DNA of 64,000 nucleotides from Exilibacterium tricleocarpae (GTDB taxonomy: Bacteria; Pseudomonadota; Gammaproteobacteria; Pseudomonadales; Cellvibrionaceae). The translations under genes were made by a program, and so were the position numbers. Position 1 is the stretch's first letter, and every line of letters begins with the position of its first letter. Shown here in pieces: positions 1-12,771 of the stretch. A model generated the notes under the pieces. The model did not search any database. It saw nothing but the letters and a program-made list of their open reading frames with translations, and was not told the origin of the DNA. The stretch is taken from the NCBI RefSeq assembly GCF_007004655.1, contig NZ_ML660088.1, positions 202,840-266,839 of the forward strand, in the 5' to 3' direction.

Positions 1-139
1 GGGTTGGTGTTTTTTCATTCTTCCCCCTTCTTTTTTCTCAAAAAAAAACCCCCCCCCCCGACCCCTTCGAAGGGTACCACTCCCCTGTACCAATGGCACC
101 GACAACCGCCGGCAAGCTGCCAATCAGCCCTGAAACAAC
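1..139. other. Window edge, homopolymer-rich, no gene
   Basis: The first 60 bases consist of long runs of T, C, A and again C (nine A followed by eleven C), unlike anything else in the window. They are followed by a short palindrome around 61-77 (ccccttcgaagggt) that lies just downstream of rpoS and could act as its terminator. The homopolymer runs look more like a poor-quality contig end than biology. No coding potential is visible. Confidence 0.5.
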
Positions 140-1192
140 TCAAACACTAAACAGCGCTTCGCCGTTGAGCCCCTGCTTCTCGAGAATATCCCGCAGTCGT
201 TTCAATGCTTCGACCTGAATCTGCCGCACCCGCTCGCGGGTCAGGCCAATTTCCCGGCCCACCTCCTCCAGCGTGCTCATCTCGTAACCGCGCAGGCCAA
301 AACGCCGGGCCACCACCTCGCGCTGCTTTTCAGTCAGCTCCGATAACCAGTCGTTGATACTGGCGCTTAAGTCACTGTCTTGCAGCAGTGCCGCCGGATC
401 GGAAACATGTTGGTCGGGAATGGTGTCGACCAGCGCTTTCTCGGATGAGGGACCGATAGGCACATCGACGGACGCTACCCGTTCGTTGAGGCCGAGCATT
501 TTTTCCACGTCCTCGACCGGCCTTTCCAGCAGGGTGGCGATATCGTCCGGCGTGGGTTCATGGTCGAGTTTCTGCGCCAGTTCCCGCGCGGCACGCAGAT
601 ACACATTCAGCTCTTTCACCACGTGAATCGGCAGCCGGATGGTGCGCGTCTGGTTCATGATGGCCCGCTCGATAGTCTGGCGAATCCACCAAGTGGCATA
701 GGTGGAGAACCGAAAACCCCGCTCCGGGTCAAACTTCTCCACCGCCCTGATCAAACCCAGGTTGCCCTCTTCAATCAGGTCCAACAGCGCCAGCCCGCGA
801 TTGACATAGCGGCGGGCAATTTTCACCACCAGCCGCAGATTACTTTCAATCATGCGTTTGCGGGCAGCCTCTTCACCGCGCAGTGCTTTACGGGCAAAGA
901 AAACCTCTTCTTCGGCACTCAACAACGGCGAGAAGCCGATTTCGTTTAAGTAGAGCTGGGTGGCGTCGAGCGTTTTCTGAAACTTATCAGTCTCAATACG
1001 GCTGTTGCCGGGTTTAGGTTTGGCTCTGGTTTTTGCCTTGGGTTGCGGGGCGGGTCGTGCGGCGGCTTGTGCAGATGATTCAATTGCATCGGGGTCCACA
1101 TCCTGATCCGTGCTTACTTCCACATCTAATTCCTGTACCAGGAACTTTTCTTCTATCTGGCTGTTGCTCTCTTCCCTACGTAATACTGCCAT
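140..1192 (-). CDS. rpoS: RNA polymerase sigma factor RpoS
   Basis: Stationary-phase/general stress sigma factor of the sigma-70 family, 350 residues from the chosen start. Region 2 is clear ([17 protein letters not shown], then the [18 protein letters not shown] core-binding helix and [17 protein letters not shown]). The C-terminal region 4 helix-turn-helix ([20 protein letters not shown]) is intact. The N-terminal 75 residues are a variable acidic then Pro/Lys/Ala-rich tail, longer than in E. coli. I chose the ATG at 1192 (MAVLRREE) because a GGG-containing ribosome site lies 8 bases upstream. An upstream in-frame extension to 1279 has no RpoS similarity. It sits 3' of nlpD in the same direction, the classical arrangement in which rpoS transcription starts inside or just after nlpD. 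Confidence 0.97.
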   Translation of the reverse strand: MAVLRREESNSQIEEKFLVQELDVEVSTDQDVDPDAIESSAQAAARPAPQPKAKTRAKPKPGNSRIETDKFQKTLDATQLYLNEIGFSPLLSAEEEVFFARKALRGEEAARKRMIESNLRLVVKIARRYVNRGLALLDLIEEGNLGLIRAVEKFDPERGFRFSTYATWWIRQTIERAIMNQTRTIRLPIHVVKELNVYLRAARELAQKLDHEPTPDDIATLLERPVEDVEKMLGLNERVASVDVPIGPSSEKALVDTIPDQHVSDPAALLQDSDLSASINDWLSELTEKQREVVARRFGLRGYEMSTLEEVGREIGLTRERVRQIQVEALKRLRDILEKQGLNGEALFSV

Positions 1193-1355
1193 GTTGCTAG
1201 CCCTTTGAGTTATCGGTTGTGTGTCAATCCGGACCGGCAAACACGCCAGTCCAAATGCCGTACACCCTCTGTGGACCACTACTTTTTGATCGCTGCAGCA
1301 GTAGCAACTGCATGTAGTTTTTTATTGTGCGATCAACAACTCCATTTCTTGTTTC

Positions 1356-2117
1356 TTATCGTTTTGGCAGGTATTTAAGTGGATCAACCGGTTTACCATT
1401 ACGACGTATCTCAAAATGCAGTTTGTTCCTGTCAGTGCCACTTGAACCTATTTCGGCAATTTTCTGTCCCGCTTTAACGCGGTCACCCTCTCTCACGAGT
1501 ATTCTGCGACTGTGAGCGTAAGCACTCAGATACCGCTGGTTGTGCTTGACGATGAGTAAGTTGCCGTAACCGCGAACCCCGTTGCCGGCGTAAACCACCA
1601 TTCCCGGAGCCGCTGAAAGTACAGGCTGGCCTAAATTTCCGACAATATCAATCCCTTTATTGAGGCCATTGTTAGGGGAGAAGCGCTGCAGTATTTTGCC
1701 CTGTACAGGCCATCGCCACCGCAATTGATTGTTTGACGGTTGCGGCGCCGGAACCACCGGCGCGGATTTCGTTTGACTTTTTGAACGCAATTTCGGTTTC
1801 GCCGGCGGCGGCTTTGCAACCGGTTTGAGTCTTACGTCCAGCGCCAGGCGCTGGCCGGGATAGATTCTGTACTCAGCGTCAATACCGTTGCGGCGCGCTA
1901 GGGCCTTGTAATCAAGACCATACCTCCAGGCGATCGAAAATAATGTGTCGCCCCGGGTCACCGTGTGGTGGGTCAGCTTCTGTGACGGCGGCGGTGAAAG
2001 GTCCTGAACGGGCGCTTCCTGCGGTGAACTACTACAGGCTGCAAGCCATAAAAGCGTGCTCAATATTTTGAACACCCCAGCCAGCCTACCGGCGGCTACT
2101 CGGGTAAATGTCCGCAT
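1356..2117 (-). CDS. nlpD: NlpD-like lipoprotein, LysM plus degenerate M23 domain
   Basis: Outer-membrane lipoprotein activator of septal amidases in the cell-division machinery (family knowledge). From the ATG at 2117 it has 253 residues: a signal peptide ending in LWLAACSS (lipobox with Cys), a LysM domain (HTVTRGDTLFSIAWRYGLDY), a Lys/Pro-rich linker and a C-terminal LytM/M23 domain. The M23 domain lacks the first zinc-binding His: the usual HxxxD position reads NKGIDI, and the HxH motif reads KLHFEI. It is therefore probably a non-catalytic activator, as in E. coli NlpD. A TTG start at 2153 is possible but less likely. Directly upstream of rpoS. Confidence 0.93.
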   Translation of the reverse strand: MRTFTRVAAGRLAGVFKILSTLLWLAACSSSPQEAPVQDLSPPPSQKLTHHTVTRGDTLFSIAWRYGLDYKALARRNGIDAEYRIYPGQRLALDVRLKPVAKPPPAKPKLRSKSQTKSAPVVPAPQPSNNQLRWRWPVQGKILQRFSPNNGLNKGIDIVGNLGQPVLSAAPGMVVYAGNGVRGYGNLLIVKHNQRYLSAYAHSRRILVREGDRVKAGQKIAEIGSSGTDRNKLHFEIRRNGKPVDPLKYLPKR

Positions 2118-2292
2118 GCCGACAACCTGGTTAATGTGAGTAAATGTTAGCAACCAATATGTACTTTTGTGCTTAATACCAAAAACTTATTAGAAATTTG
2201 TCTAACCTGCCCTACAAATTTTTACGAAAAAATCATTGCCAATTAGAAATTTCCGATTTTTTGTACTCTACCAATAGTAATAGCCTTTACAA

Positions 2293-3237
2293 TTATAGGT
2301 CTTTAGACTGTCTATTTTCGCCGCCAGCAAGCCTCTCAAAACCCAAAACCACGACCATGCCCAATAATGCCAGCATTAGCGCCCAGCCGGTATGGGCGGC
2401 AAGGCCGGTGAGTTCGCTGTAGGTGGCGGGCCAGAGGTTTGACTGCACCAGCGGCACTTCTTCTCCGTGGCGATTCAGAGTCGTCTGCAAGGTCTGCTTC
2501 CAGGGCCAGATAATATTCAGGGAACCGACTAAGAACCCGGTCAGGAACGACAGCGTCAGGGTGTAAAAACGCCGCAGCAGCCACGACAGCACATGGGAAA
2601 ACGCCAGTAGGCCACAGGCACAGCCAACACCGAAACTGGCCAACAACAACCAATCCAGGTCTTCGATGGCCCTCAGGATGGCACTGTACATACCCATCAA
2701 CAGCAAAATAAAACTGCCAGATATGCCTGGCAGTATCATCGCGCAGATGGCAACACTACCGGCCAGCAACGCCATCCACCACTCGCCCGGCAGGGCGGCG
2801 GGTTTGGCCATGGAGATAGCCAGGGCAATGCCCGTGCCCAGCACCAGGGCCAGCAGTTCGCGCCGGTGCCAGGCACCGGTCTGGCGCACCATGTAGAAGA
2901 TCGAAGCCAGAATCAGCCCGAAGAAAAACGACCACACATGGATCGGGTAATGGGTCAGGCAGTAATTGATCACCCGGGCAAGGGTCACCAGGCTAATGGC
3001 GATACCGGTAAACAGGGCCAGCAGGAAGTTGCCGTTAATGACTTGCCAGCAGGCCCCGATGCCGCGGCGGCGCAGCGTCTGCAAGGCCTCGAGATTGATG
3101 CTTCTGAGCGAGTCAATCAACTCTGAGTAGATACCCGAGATAAACGCAATGGTGCCGCCGGATACCCCGGGCACCACATCGGCGGCTCCCATGGCCATCC
3201 CCTTCAATACTAAAACCGGGTAGCGTGAACGCCCCAT
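2293..3237 (-). CDS. DUF368 family polytopic membrane protein
   Basis: About 314 residues, mostly hydrophobic with some nine membrane segments. The N-terminal signature GAADVVPGVSGGTIAFISG identifies the DUF368 family. A related PGISGSF motif appears in the second half, suggesting an internal duplication. Members of this family have been linked to undecaprenyl-phosphate recycling (flippase activity), but nothing in this sequence proves that role. The start at ATG 3237 is set by a strong ribosome site (ctaggagag) 7-8 bases upstream. It lies between pcm and nlpD, where this family often occurs in marine gammaproteobacteria. Confidence 0.88.
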   Translation of the reverse strand: MGRSRYPVLVLKGMAMGAADVVPGVSGGTIAFISGIYSELIDSLRSINLEALQTLRRRGIGACWQVINGNFLLALFTGIAISLVTLARVINYCLTHYPIHVWSFFFGLILASIFYMVRQTGAWHRRELLALVLGTGIALAISMAKPAALPGEWWMALLAGSVAICAMILPGISGSFILLLMGMYSAILRAIEDLDWLLLASFGVGCACGLLAFSHVLSWLLRRFYTLTLSFLTGFLVGSLNIIWPWKQTLQTTLNRHGEEVPLVQSNLWPATYSELTGLAAHTGWALMLALLGMVVVLGFERLAGGENRQSKDL

Positions 3238-3526
3238 GGTCAACTCTCTCCTAGTGTTTTGTCCGGATGACTTGCATGATTTCGGAGCCCTTGGGAAAGG
3301 CCGCACAAAATGAAAGGTCGCACAAAACAATATGAGTTGCGCGGATAGCATTCGCTATATTGCCGAGGGAGACACCCAACGTGAGCGCGGCGCGGCGTAT
3401 CAGCGCCGGCGGAGCACGCCAGCCAGGGCCGCCGGAGACCTTGTAATTGCCGGTGGTCGGTGAGGCAAGACCTGCCACCGGTGTTGGATGTTGCGTTGAA
3501 AGGATGCGCATCAAGCGGAGCGGACA
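3238..3526. other. Intergenic gap between pcm and DUF368 gene
   Basis: About 290 bases with no convincing gene. Minus-strand open frames of 87-95 codons cross it, but they overlap the ribosome site of the DUF368 gene and have the random composition of a frame shadow. It presumably holds the promoter of the DUF368-nlpD-rpoS group. Confidence 0.5.
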
Positions 3527-4168
3527 CTAGCGTGTGGTCCCGGATAACAGCGGCACGAATTTTACCGACTCGAGGGTTTGGGTAATGAAATTGTCCGTAT
3601 CGTCCTCGCGCAGAATCAAGCGCAATTCCTGCGCGCCGGCCCCCACCGGAATCACCAATGCGCCGCCCGGCGCCAGCTGCGCCAGTAGCTCCCGCGGCAC
3701 TTCGCGGGGCGCGGCGGTGCTCAAAATACCGTTAAACGGCCCCATCTCCGGCCAGCCGAGACCACCGTCGGCATGGCGCAGTTGCACATTGCGCAACCCC
3801 AGCCGCCGCAACCGATCACGGGCTTTGTCCTGCAGGGGTTTGATGCGCTCGACACTGAACACCTGCTCCACCATTTGCGCCAGTATAGCGGTCTGGTAAC
3901 CGGAGCCGGTCCCCACCTCCAGCACCTTGTCCAACCGCCCGGCCGCACCGATCAGGACCTCGGTCATACGGGCGACGATATAGGGCTGGGAGAGTGTCTG
4001 GCCGTGGCCGATAGGCAGCGCCGTGTCTTCATAGGCGCGGTGGGAGAGCGCCTCGTCCAGAAAAATATGCCGGGGGGTATTGCCGATGATATCGAGCACC
4101 TGCAGGTCCGCCACGCCCTGCTCCTGCAGACGCTGAACCAGGCGTTCGCGCGTGCGCTGGGACGTCAT
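3527..4168 (-). CDS. pcm: Protein-L-isoaspartate O-methyltransferase
   Basis: Repairs isoaspartyl residues in damaged proteins using S-adenosylmethionine. 213 residues from ATG 4168, the normal length for the family. SAM-binding motif I is [14 protein letters not shown]. The N-terminal ITDIIG..PRHIF-like segment ([18 protein letters not shown]) and the IVARMTE segment are typical of Pcm. The start is supported by a GAGGG ribosome site 8 bases upstream; an earlier frame start at 4246 is not conserved. It follows truD by about 100 bases, without the usual intervening surE. Confidence 0.95.
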   Translation of the reverse strand: MTSQRTRERLVQRLQEQGVADLQVLDIIGNTPRHIFLDEALSHRAYEDTALPIGHGQTLSQPYIVARMTEVLIGAAGRLDKVLEVGTGSGYQTAILAQMVEQVFSVERIKPLQDKARDRLRRLGLRNVQLRHADGGLGWPEMGPFNGILSTAAPREVPRELLAQLAPGGALVIPVGAGAQELRLILREDDTDNFITQTLESVKFVPLLSGTTR

Positions 4169-4273
4169 GCCGACGCCCTCTAAATTTATACGGTTCACAC
4201 CCTTCCCCCAAACAACAGCTACGGCTCCCGGATTAAAAAGCGCCAACTATATCACAGGAAACCCGCCCACCCG

Positions 4274-5230
4274 TCAACTCTCCAGCACCGCTATTTCCCG
4301 CAACAGCGAGGTCGCAAACTCACCCGGCGCCAGCGCGAACTCGAGCTGCAAGTCCGCCTCCAGCCAACGCCAGCGAAACTGTTGCGGTCGCAACACCGTG
4401 ACACGCCGCGCCTGTTTTAACCCGGTGTGCTCCAGGCCGTGGCACCAGCCGTGCCAATCCGCCAGCGCCCGCTGTTCCAGCGCCGATGCGGCGCCGGTCG
4501 CCGGCGCGCGCCCCCGCCCCCACAGCGGTGCGGTGGGCTGGCCGTCGACGGCAGCCTCCCCATCGAGCAGGATGTTCCAACTGCCGTCACTGACCCGCTG
4601 TGCCAACACCAGATTAAACAAATAAGCGCGCGCCGCAGACAACAGCAGCCCACGCTGATGACGATCGCGCCCGGCCGCGGCCCGATCGACCAGTAGCCGC
4701 TCGGCCCGGCGCAGGTTATCGCCCTGGCGGCCAAAGCGCTGCTCGCCGAAATAGTTGGGGCAGCCGTCGTCGGCCAGGTGCCGCAGGCGCGCTTCCAGCG
4801 CCTGCGTTTCCCCCCGCAACTGGCGCAGGCACACCACAAAATGATTGCGCCGGTGCTGGCCGCGCCGCAATTTACTGCGGTGGCGGGTCTGTGCCAACAC
4901 GGTCAAGCCCGCCGGCAGGTCGTGCCACCGGGGCTCGGCGGCAGCGGCAAGATAGACACTGAACCACTGCCGGGTGACCGCATGCCTGTCCTTCAAACCG
5001 CAGTAACCGACATCCAGACCGCGCACGCCCGCCAACTCGGCAAGCCGGGCCGCCACCCAGGCAGTATTCGCACCGCGCTTTTCGATATGCAGATAGGCAT
5101 GTTCGCCACTGCCGTCGGGTTCCCAACCGAGCTCCTCGTCGACCCAGAAGTCCTCGGGCCGAGCCCGAAACACGGCCCGCACCGGCGGCTCGCCGCCAAT
5201 GCGGGGAAAGTCCAGGAAAAAGTCATTCAT
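4274..5230 (-). CDS. truD: tRNA pseudouridine(13) synthase TruD
   Basis: Makes pseudouridine 13 in tRNA-Glu. 318 residues, slightly shorter than E. coli TruD. The catalytic motif GYCGLKDRHAVTRQWFSV, with the Asp of GLKDR, is present at about residues 76-93, and NYFGEQRFGR later in the protein is also diagnostic. Its ATG overlaps the ispF stop codon (ATGA), so it is translationally coupled in the ftsB-ispD-ispF-truD operon. Confidence 0.95.
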   Translation of the reverse strand: MNDFFLDFPRIGGEPPVRAVFRARPEDFWVDEELGWEPDGSGEHAYLHIEKRGANTAWVAARLAELAGVRGLDVGYCGLKDRHAVTRQWFSVYLAAAAEPRWHDLPAGLTVLAQTRHRSKLRRGQHRRNHFVVCLRQLRGETQALEARLRHLADDGCPNYFGEQRFGRQGDNLRRAERLLVDRAAAGRDRHQRGLLLSAARAYLFNLVLAQRVSDGSWNILLDGEAAVDGQPTAPLWGRGRAPATGAASALEQRALADWHGWCHGLEHTGLKQARRVTVLRPQQFRWRWLEADLQLEFALAPGEFATSLLREIAVLES

Positions 5231-5706
5231 CAGGGTGCGTCGGTCAACAGCACGACGGCATGAGCGGCAATTCCCTCCCGGCGACCGGTAAAACCGAGTC
5301 GCTCGGTGGTGGTGGCCTTGACGTTGACCTGGTCCACTTGCGCCTCCAGGTCGGCCGCTATATTGGCTGACATATGGGGGATATAAGTCGCCATTCTCGG
5401 CGCCTCGGCCACCAGGGTCAGGTCGGCGTTACCGAGCCGCAGGCCGGCGGCCTTCACCTTGGTAAACACCAGGCGCAGCAGCGTGCGGCTGTCGGCGTTG
5501 CGGTACTGCGGGTCGGAATCGGGAAAGTGCCGGCCGATATCACCGGCGGCTATGGCCCCGAGCAGTGCGTCGCAGAGCGCGTGCAAGAGCACATCGCCGT
5601 CAGAATGAGCAATCAGCCCCTGCGAATGGGGTATCACCACGCCGCCGATAACGATCTTATCACCGGCACCGAAGGCGTGAACGTCGTAACCGTGTCCGAT
5701 TCTCAC
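5230..5706 (-). CDS. ispF: 2-C-methyl-D-erythritol 2,4-cyclodiphosphate synthase
   Basis: Fifth step of the non-mevalonate (MEP) isoprenoid pathway. 158 residues, the usual size. The metal-binding GHGYDVHAF motif lies at the N-terminus, and [18 protein letters not shown] follows. It overlaps both neighbours by four bases (ATGA junctions with ispD upstream and truD downstream), which indicates tight co-translation. Confidence 0.97.
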   Translation of the reverse strand: MRIGHGYDVHAFGAGDKIVIGGVVIPHSQGLIAHSDGDVLLHALCDALLGAIAAGDIGRHFPDSDPQYRNADSRTLLRLVFTKVKAAGLRLGNADLTLVAEAPRMATYIPHMSANIAADLEAQVDQVNVKATTTERLGFTGRREGIAAHAVVLLTDAP

Positions 5707-6458
5707 CGGCCGTTTTCCTCACCTGGCTGGAGCGCCTCACCCTGCTGGCGGGACAAAATCATGGCGGCCAGCGCCAAATCCTCCGGCCGGGTAATTTTTA
5801 TATTGTCGCGACTCCCCTCCACCATCCGCGGGCAATAACCCAGGGCTTCCAGCGCCGAGGCTTCATCGGTCACCGCCCGTTTGTTCGCCGCCGCCTCTTC
5901 GAGCGCCTGGCGCAACAGGCCGTAGCGAAACATTTGCGGGGTCTGGGCGTACCAGAGCGCACGTCGATCCAGCGTCGCCTGGATACCGTAGTGTTCGTCG
6001 AGTCGCTTCAGTGTGTCGCTGACCGGCACGCCGAGAATACCGCCGACCAGGTGTTCGCGCAGCGCTTCACAGAGCGTGTGAATGGTCTCGGCACGCACGC
6101 AGGGTCGCGCCGCGTCGTGAACCAGCACCCAGTCCAGTTTGTGTGCCCGGGGCGCCAGTTGCCGCAGCCCGTTCAACACCGAGTCACAGCGCTCGTGGCC
6201 GCCGTCCACCGACTCGATTCTTGGGTCTTGGGCCAACGGCAACGCCGGCCACAGGTCATCGAAGGGGTGAATGGCAACCACCAAGCCCTCGATACCGGCC
6301 AGGCTCAGCAGGCGCTGCAACGTGTGCTCGAGCACTGTCTGCCCGAGCAGCGAGAGATATTGTTTGGGCTTGTCGGCACCCATGCGGGTACCGATACCCG
6401 CCGCCGGCACCACGACCCAGAATTTGGGCGCACCGGCGGCACTGGACTGATCAGGCAA
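5703..6458 (-). CDS. ispD: 2-C-methyl-D-erythritol 4-phosphate cytidylyltransferase
   Basis: Third step of the MEP pathway: CTP-dependent activation of MEP. 251 residues. The nucleotide-binding motif [17 protein letters not shown] is at the N-terminus and HDAARPCV follows in the middle. It is 17 bases downstream of ftsB and overlaps ispF by four bases. The C-terminal tail (about 20 residues rich in Gln/Glu) is not part of the fold. Confidence 0.97.
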   Translation of the reverse strand: MPDQSSAAGAPKFWVVVPAAGIGTRMGADKPKQYLSLLGQTVLEHTLQRLLSLAGIEGLVVAIHPFDDLWPALPLAQDPRIESVDGGHERCDSVLNGLRQLAPRAHKLDWVLVHDAARPCVRAETIHTLCEALREHLVGGILGVPVSDTLKRLDEHYGIQATLDRRALWYAQTPQMFRYGLLRQALEEAAANKRAVTDEASALEALGYCPRMVEGSRDNIKITRPEDLALAAMILSRQQGEALQPGEENGR

Positions 6459-6475
6459 GATGGCGGGTCCCGGTG

Positions 6476-6757
6476 TTATTGTTTATCGTCATCGACAACC
6501 ATGTAGAAAGTCTCCCCGTTTTTGATCATCCCCATATCCTCACGGGCGCGGGCCTCGACACTGTCGAGCCCCGCTTTCAACTCTCCCACCTCGATCGCCA
6601 GTACCCGATTGCGCTCGCGCAGGCGATCGTTTTCGACGTGTTGCTGGCGAATTTCGCGCTCCAGGCGCGTCACTTCCGCAAAGCTGCCATCTCCCACCCA
6701 GAGCCGATACTGCAGCCCGAGCAGCAGCAAGAGTAAAATGCCAACAATCCACTTCAT
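6476..6757 (-). CDS. ftsB: Cell division protein FtsB
   Basis: Small bitopic divisome protein that forms a complex with FtsL and FtsQ. 93 residues: a short N-terminus, a membrane helix at about 4-20 (IVGILLLLLLGLQY), then a periplasmic leucine-zipper-type coiled coil and the typical ARxxMGMIKxGETFY end. It lies between eno and ispD, its normal place. Confidence 0.95.
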   Translation of the reverse strand: MKWIVGILLLLLLGLQYRLWVGDGSFAEVTRLEREIRQQHVENDRLRERNRVLAIEVGELKAGLDSVEARAREDMGMIKNGETFYMVVDDDKQ

Positions 6758-6784
6758 AGTCTGTCCCCGGTCCGCCGGCGGGTA

Positions 6785-8113
<1,329 letters not shown>

Positions 8114-8156
8114 TTATCTTGGTGTGCGACCTCCGCGCCGCCCCGGCGCCAGATCA

Positions 8157-9074
<918 letters not shown>

Positions 9075-9092
9075 TCACCGCGCCTGCACCGT

Positions 9093-11061
<1,969 letters not shown>

Positions 11062-12384
11062 CTAGTCAAAGCGCCAGTCAAGTTCGAGCCCGGGCTCACC
11101 GGCCTCTGCCACAAACCCGCGGCAAACCCACAGATCGCCCACCGCCGCCAACTTGCCGTCGACGTATATCAGCGGCACCCGATCCCGCAGCCAGGGCTCC
11201 AGCCGGCGTTCCTGGAGCAGTTTTTTCAGGGTCTGGGAGTGCCCGCGATCGTGGGGACGGCAGCGCTCACCACCGCGGCGCCGGCGCACCTCGACCCGGC
11301 TCACCGGGCGCAAGCGCCCGGCTCCGCCGGTCGCGCTCGACGCCGCCAGCAGCCCCCCGTCCGGCAGTAATAACACCGTGTCGGGACACCATTGCAGCAC
11401 CCTGTCAGCGGGGGCCGGCAAGGACGGCAAACAATACAGGCGCTCGCCATAGCTGCGCACCTCCAGTTCACCCCAGGCCACGGCAGCTGCGGCGCTGGCG
11501 CGGACGTCCAGCAACTGCTGCTCGACTTGCTGAAGATGCACCAGGGCGGGTGTCGAGAGTTGCTGCGAGGCAAACCAGTGGCGCAGCACATTGTGGCGCC
11601 GATAGCCGGGCCAGGCACGCAATTGCGGCAGATCGATACTCTGCCCCAGACGCTCCCCACGCGGTTGCAGCGCGGCCAGATCCGCCTCCGCCTGGTCGCG
11701 GTTCAAGCGCTCTGTGGCGGCACACAGAGCCGCTGTCTGGTCCAGGCGCTGGCGGTAGTCGGGCCAGCGCGCGGCCAGCAGCGGCAACACTGAGTGGCGC
11801 AGGTAGTTGCGGTCAAAACGGGTATCGGCGTTGCTGCCGTCCTCAATCCAATCCAGGCCCCGCTCGCGGGCATAGTCGTGCAACTGGTCACGGCGCCAGG
11901 CCAGCAGCGGCCGCAGCAGCGTCCCCCGCCCCAGGTTCCGCTGCGGCCGTATACCCGCCAGCCCGCGCGGACCGCTGCCACGCAGTAGCCGCAACAACAG
12001 GGTCTCGGCTTGATCATCGAGATGATGGGCCTGCAGCAGGCAGTCGCCCGCCTGCAGAAACTGCTCGAAAGCCGCGTAGCGGGCATGTCGCGCCGCCGCC
12101 TCGGGACCCTCGCCGGCAGGCGTCACCGCCACGGTAACGGCGAAAAAGTCGATCCGCCAGCGGGCACAGGCGGCCGCGCAGTGTTGCTGCCACTGATCAC
12201 TCTGCGCCGCCAGGCGGTGATTGATATGCAGGGCACAGCACGGAATGGCCGGCGCCAGTTGCGCGAGGGCGTGCAGGAGTACGCTGGAATCCAGGCCGCC
12301 GCTGTAGGCGACGACCCAGCGTCGCGGCGCCGGCTGTTGCTGCAGAGCGGCGGCGAGACTATCGGGTGAGAACGACAAAGACAT
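11062..12384 (-). CDS. tilS: tRNA(Ile)-lysidine synthetase
   Basis: Modifies the wobble cytidine of tRNA-Ile(CAU) to lysidine, changing its decoding from AUG to AUA. 440 residues from ATG 12384 (MSLSFSPDSL). The PP-loop VAYSGGLDSSVLLHAL is at the N-terminus, followed by HINHRL and the HLDDQAETLLLRLLRGSG motif. C-terminal TilS-type substrate-binding domains follow (LKKLLQERRLEPWLRDRVPLI is typical; seen in part). The start at 12414 would add ten unconserved residues. Confidence 0.95.
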   Translation of the reverse strand: MSLSFSPDSLAAALQQQPAPRRWVVAYSGGLDSSVLLHALAQLAPAIPCCALHINHRLAAQSDQWQQHCAAACARWRIDFFAVTVAVTPAGEGPEAAARHARYAAFEQFLQAGDCLLQAHHLDDQAETLLLRLLRGSGPRGLAGIRPQRNLGRGTLLRPLLAWRRDQLHDYARERGLDWIEDGSNADTRFDRNYLRHSVLPLLAARWPDYRQRLDQTAALCAATERLNRDQAEADLAALQPRGERLGQSIDLPQLRAWPGYRRHNVLRHWFASQQLSTPALVHLQQVEQQLLDVRASAAAAVAWGELEVRSYGERLYCLPSLPAPADRVLQWCPDTVLLLPDGGLLAASSATGGAGRLRPVSRVEVRRRRGGERCRPHDRGHSQTLKKLLQERRLEPWLRDRVPLIYVDGKLAAVGDLWVCRGFVAEAGEPGLELDWRFD

Positions 12385-12392
12385 TGGCCATG

Positions 12393-12530
12393 TGTAGAGA
12401 GTGCCTGGGGTCACAAGTACTTGGTTTAGAGAGTACCTCGATTAGAGAGTACCTGGAACAACAAGTATCCGAAAATGAGAAAGTACCTGGATCCAGAAAG
12501 CGTCTGGAGTAGAAAATGCCCGGGGTCGGC
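12393..12530. repeat. Degenerate tandem repeats between tilS and S9 peptidase gene
   Basis: The divergent intergenic region holds several imperfect copies of a word like ttagagagtacctgg: 12393-12405, 12426-12438, 12442-12456 and 12476-12490, with weaker copies (cgtctgg, tgcccgg) after that. Spacing is irregular (about 16-35 bases). Similar words occur at 31252-31299. Function is unknown; it may be a decayed tandem repeat or a cluster of protein sites. Confidence 0.55.
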
Positions 12531-12771
12531 AAGGTCCGCAACATGCTTGCCGGGTCAGGCATTGCCGGGGGTAAATCGCCTGAGGAAACGGGCCGACGGC
12601 CGAAAACATCAAGGTCGCAATATCGGTCAGGGTACGCAAGGAAACCGCCGGGGTAAATTGCCGCAGCCCCGTCGAGCCGGCACCGCTGGTACCAATACCA
12701 TTTAAGTCTGCCGCCGATGCTGCTAACTTTGTCCTTTTACCCCGCCACCCGGAAGGATACCCGCAAGCCCA

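Noticed and set aside
3240-3527. 95-codon frame between pcm and the DUF368 gene
   Set aside because: Covers the ribosome site of the next gene and lacks any conserved pattern; I looked for a surE remnant and found none.
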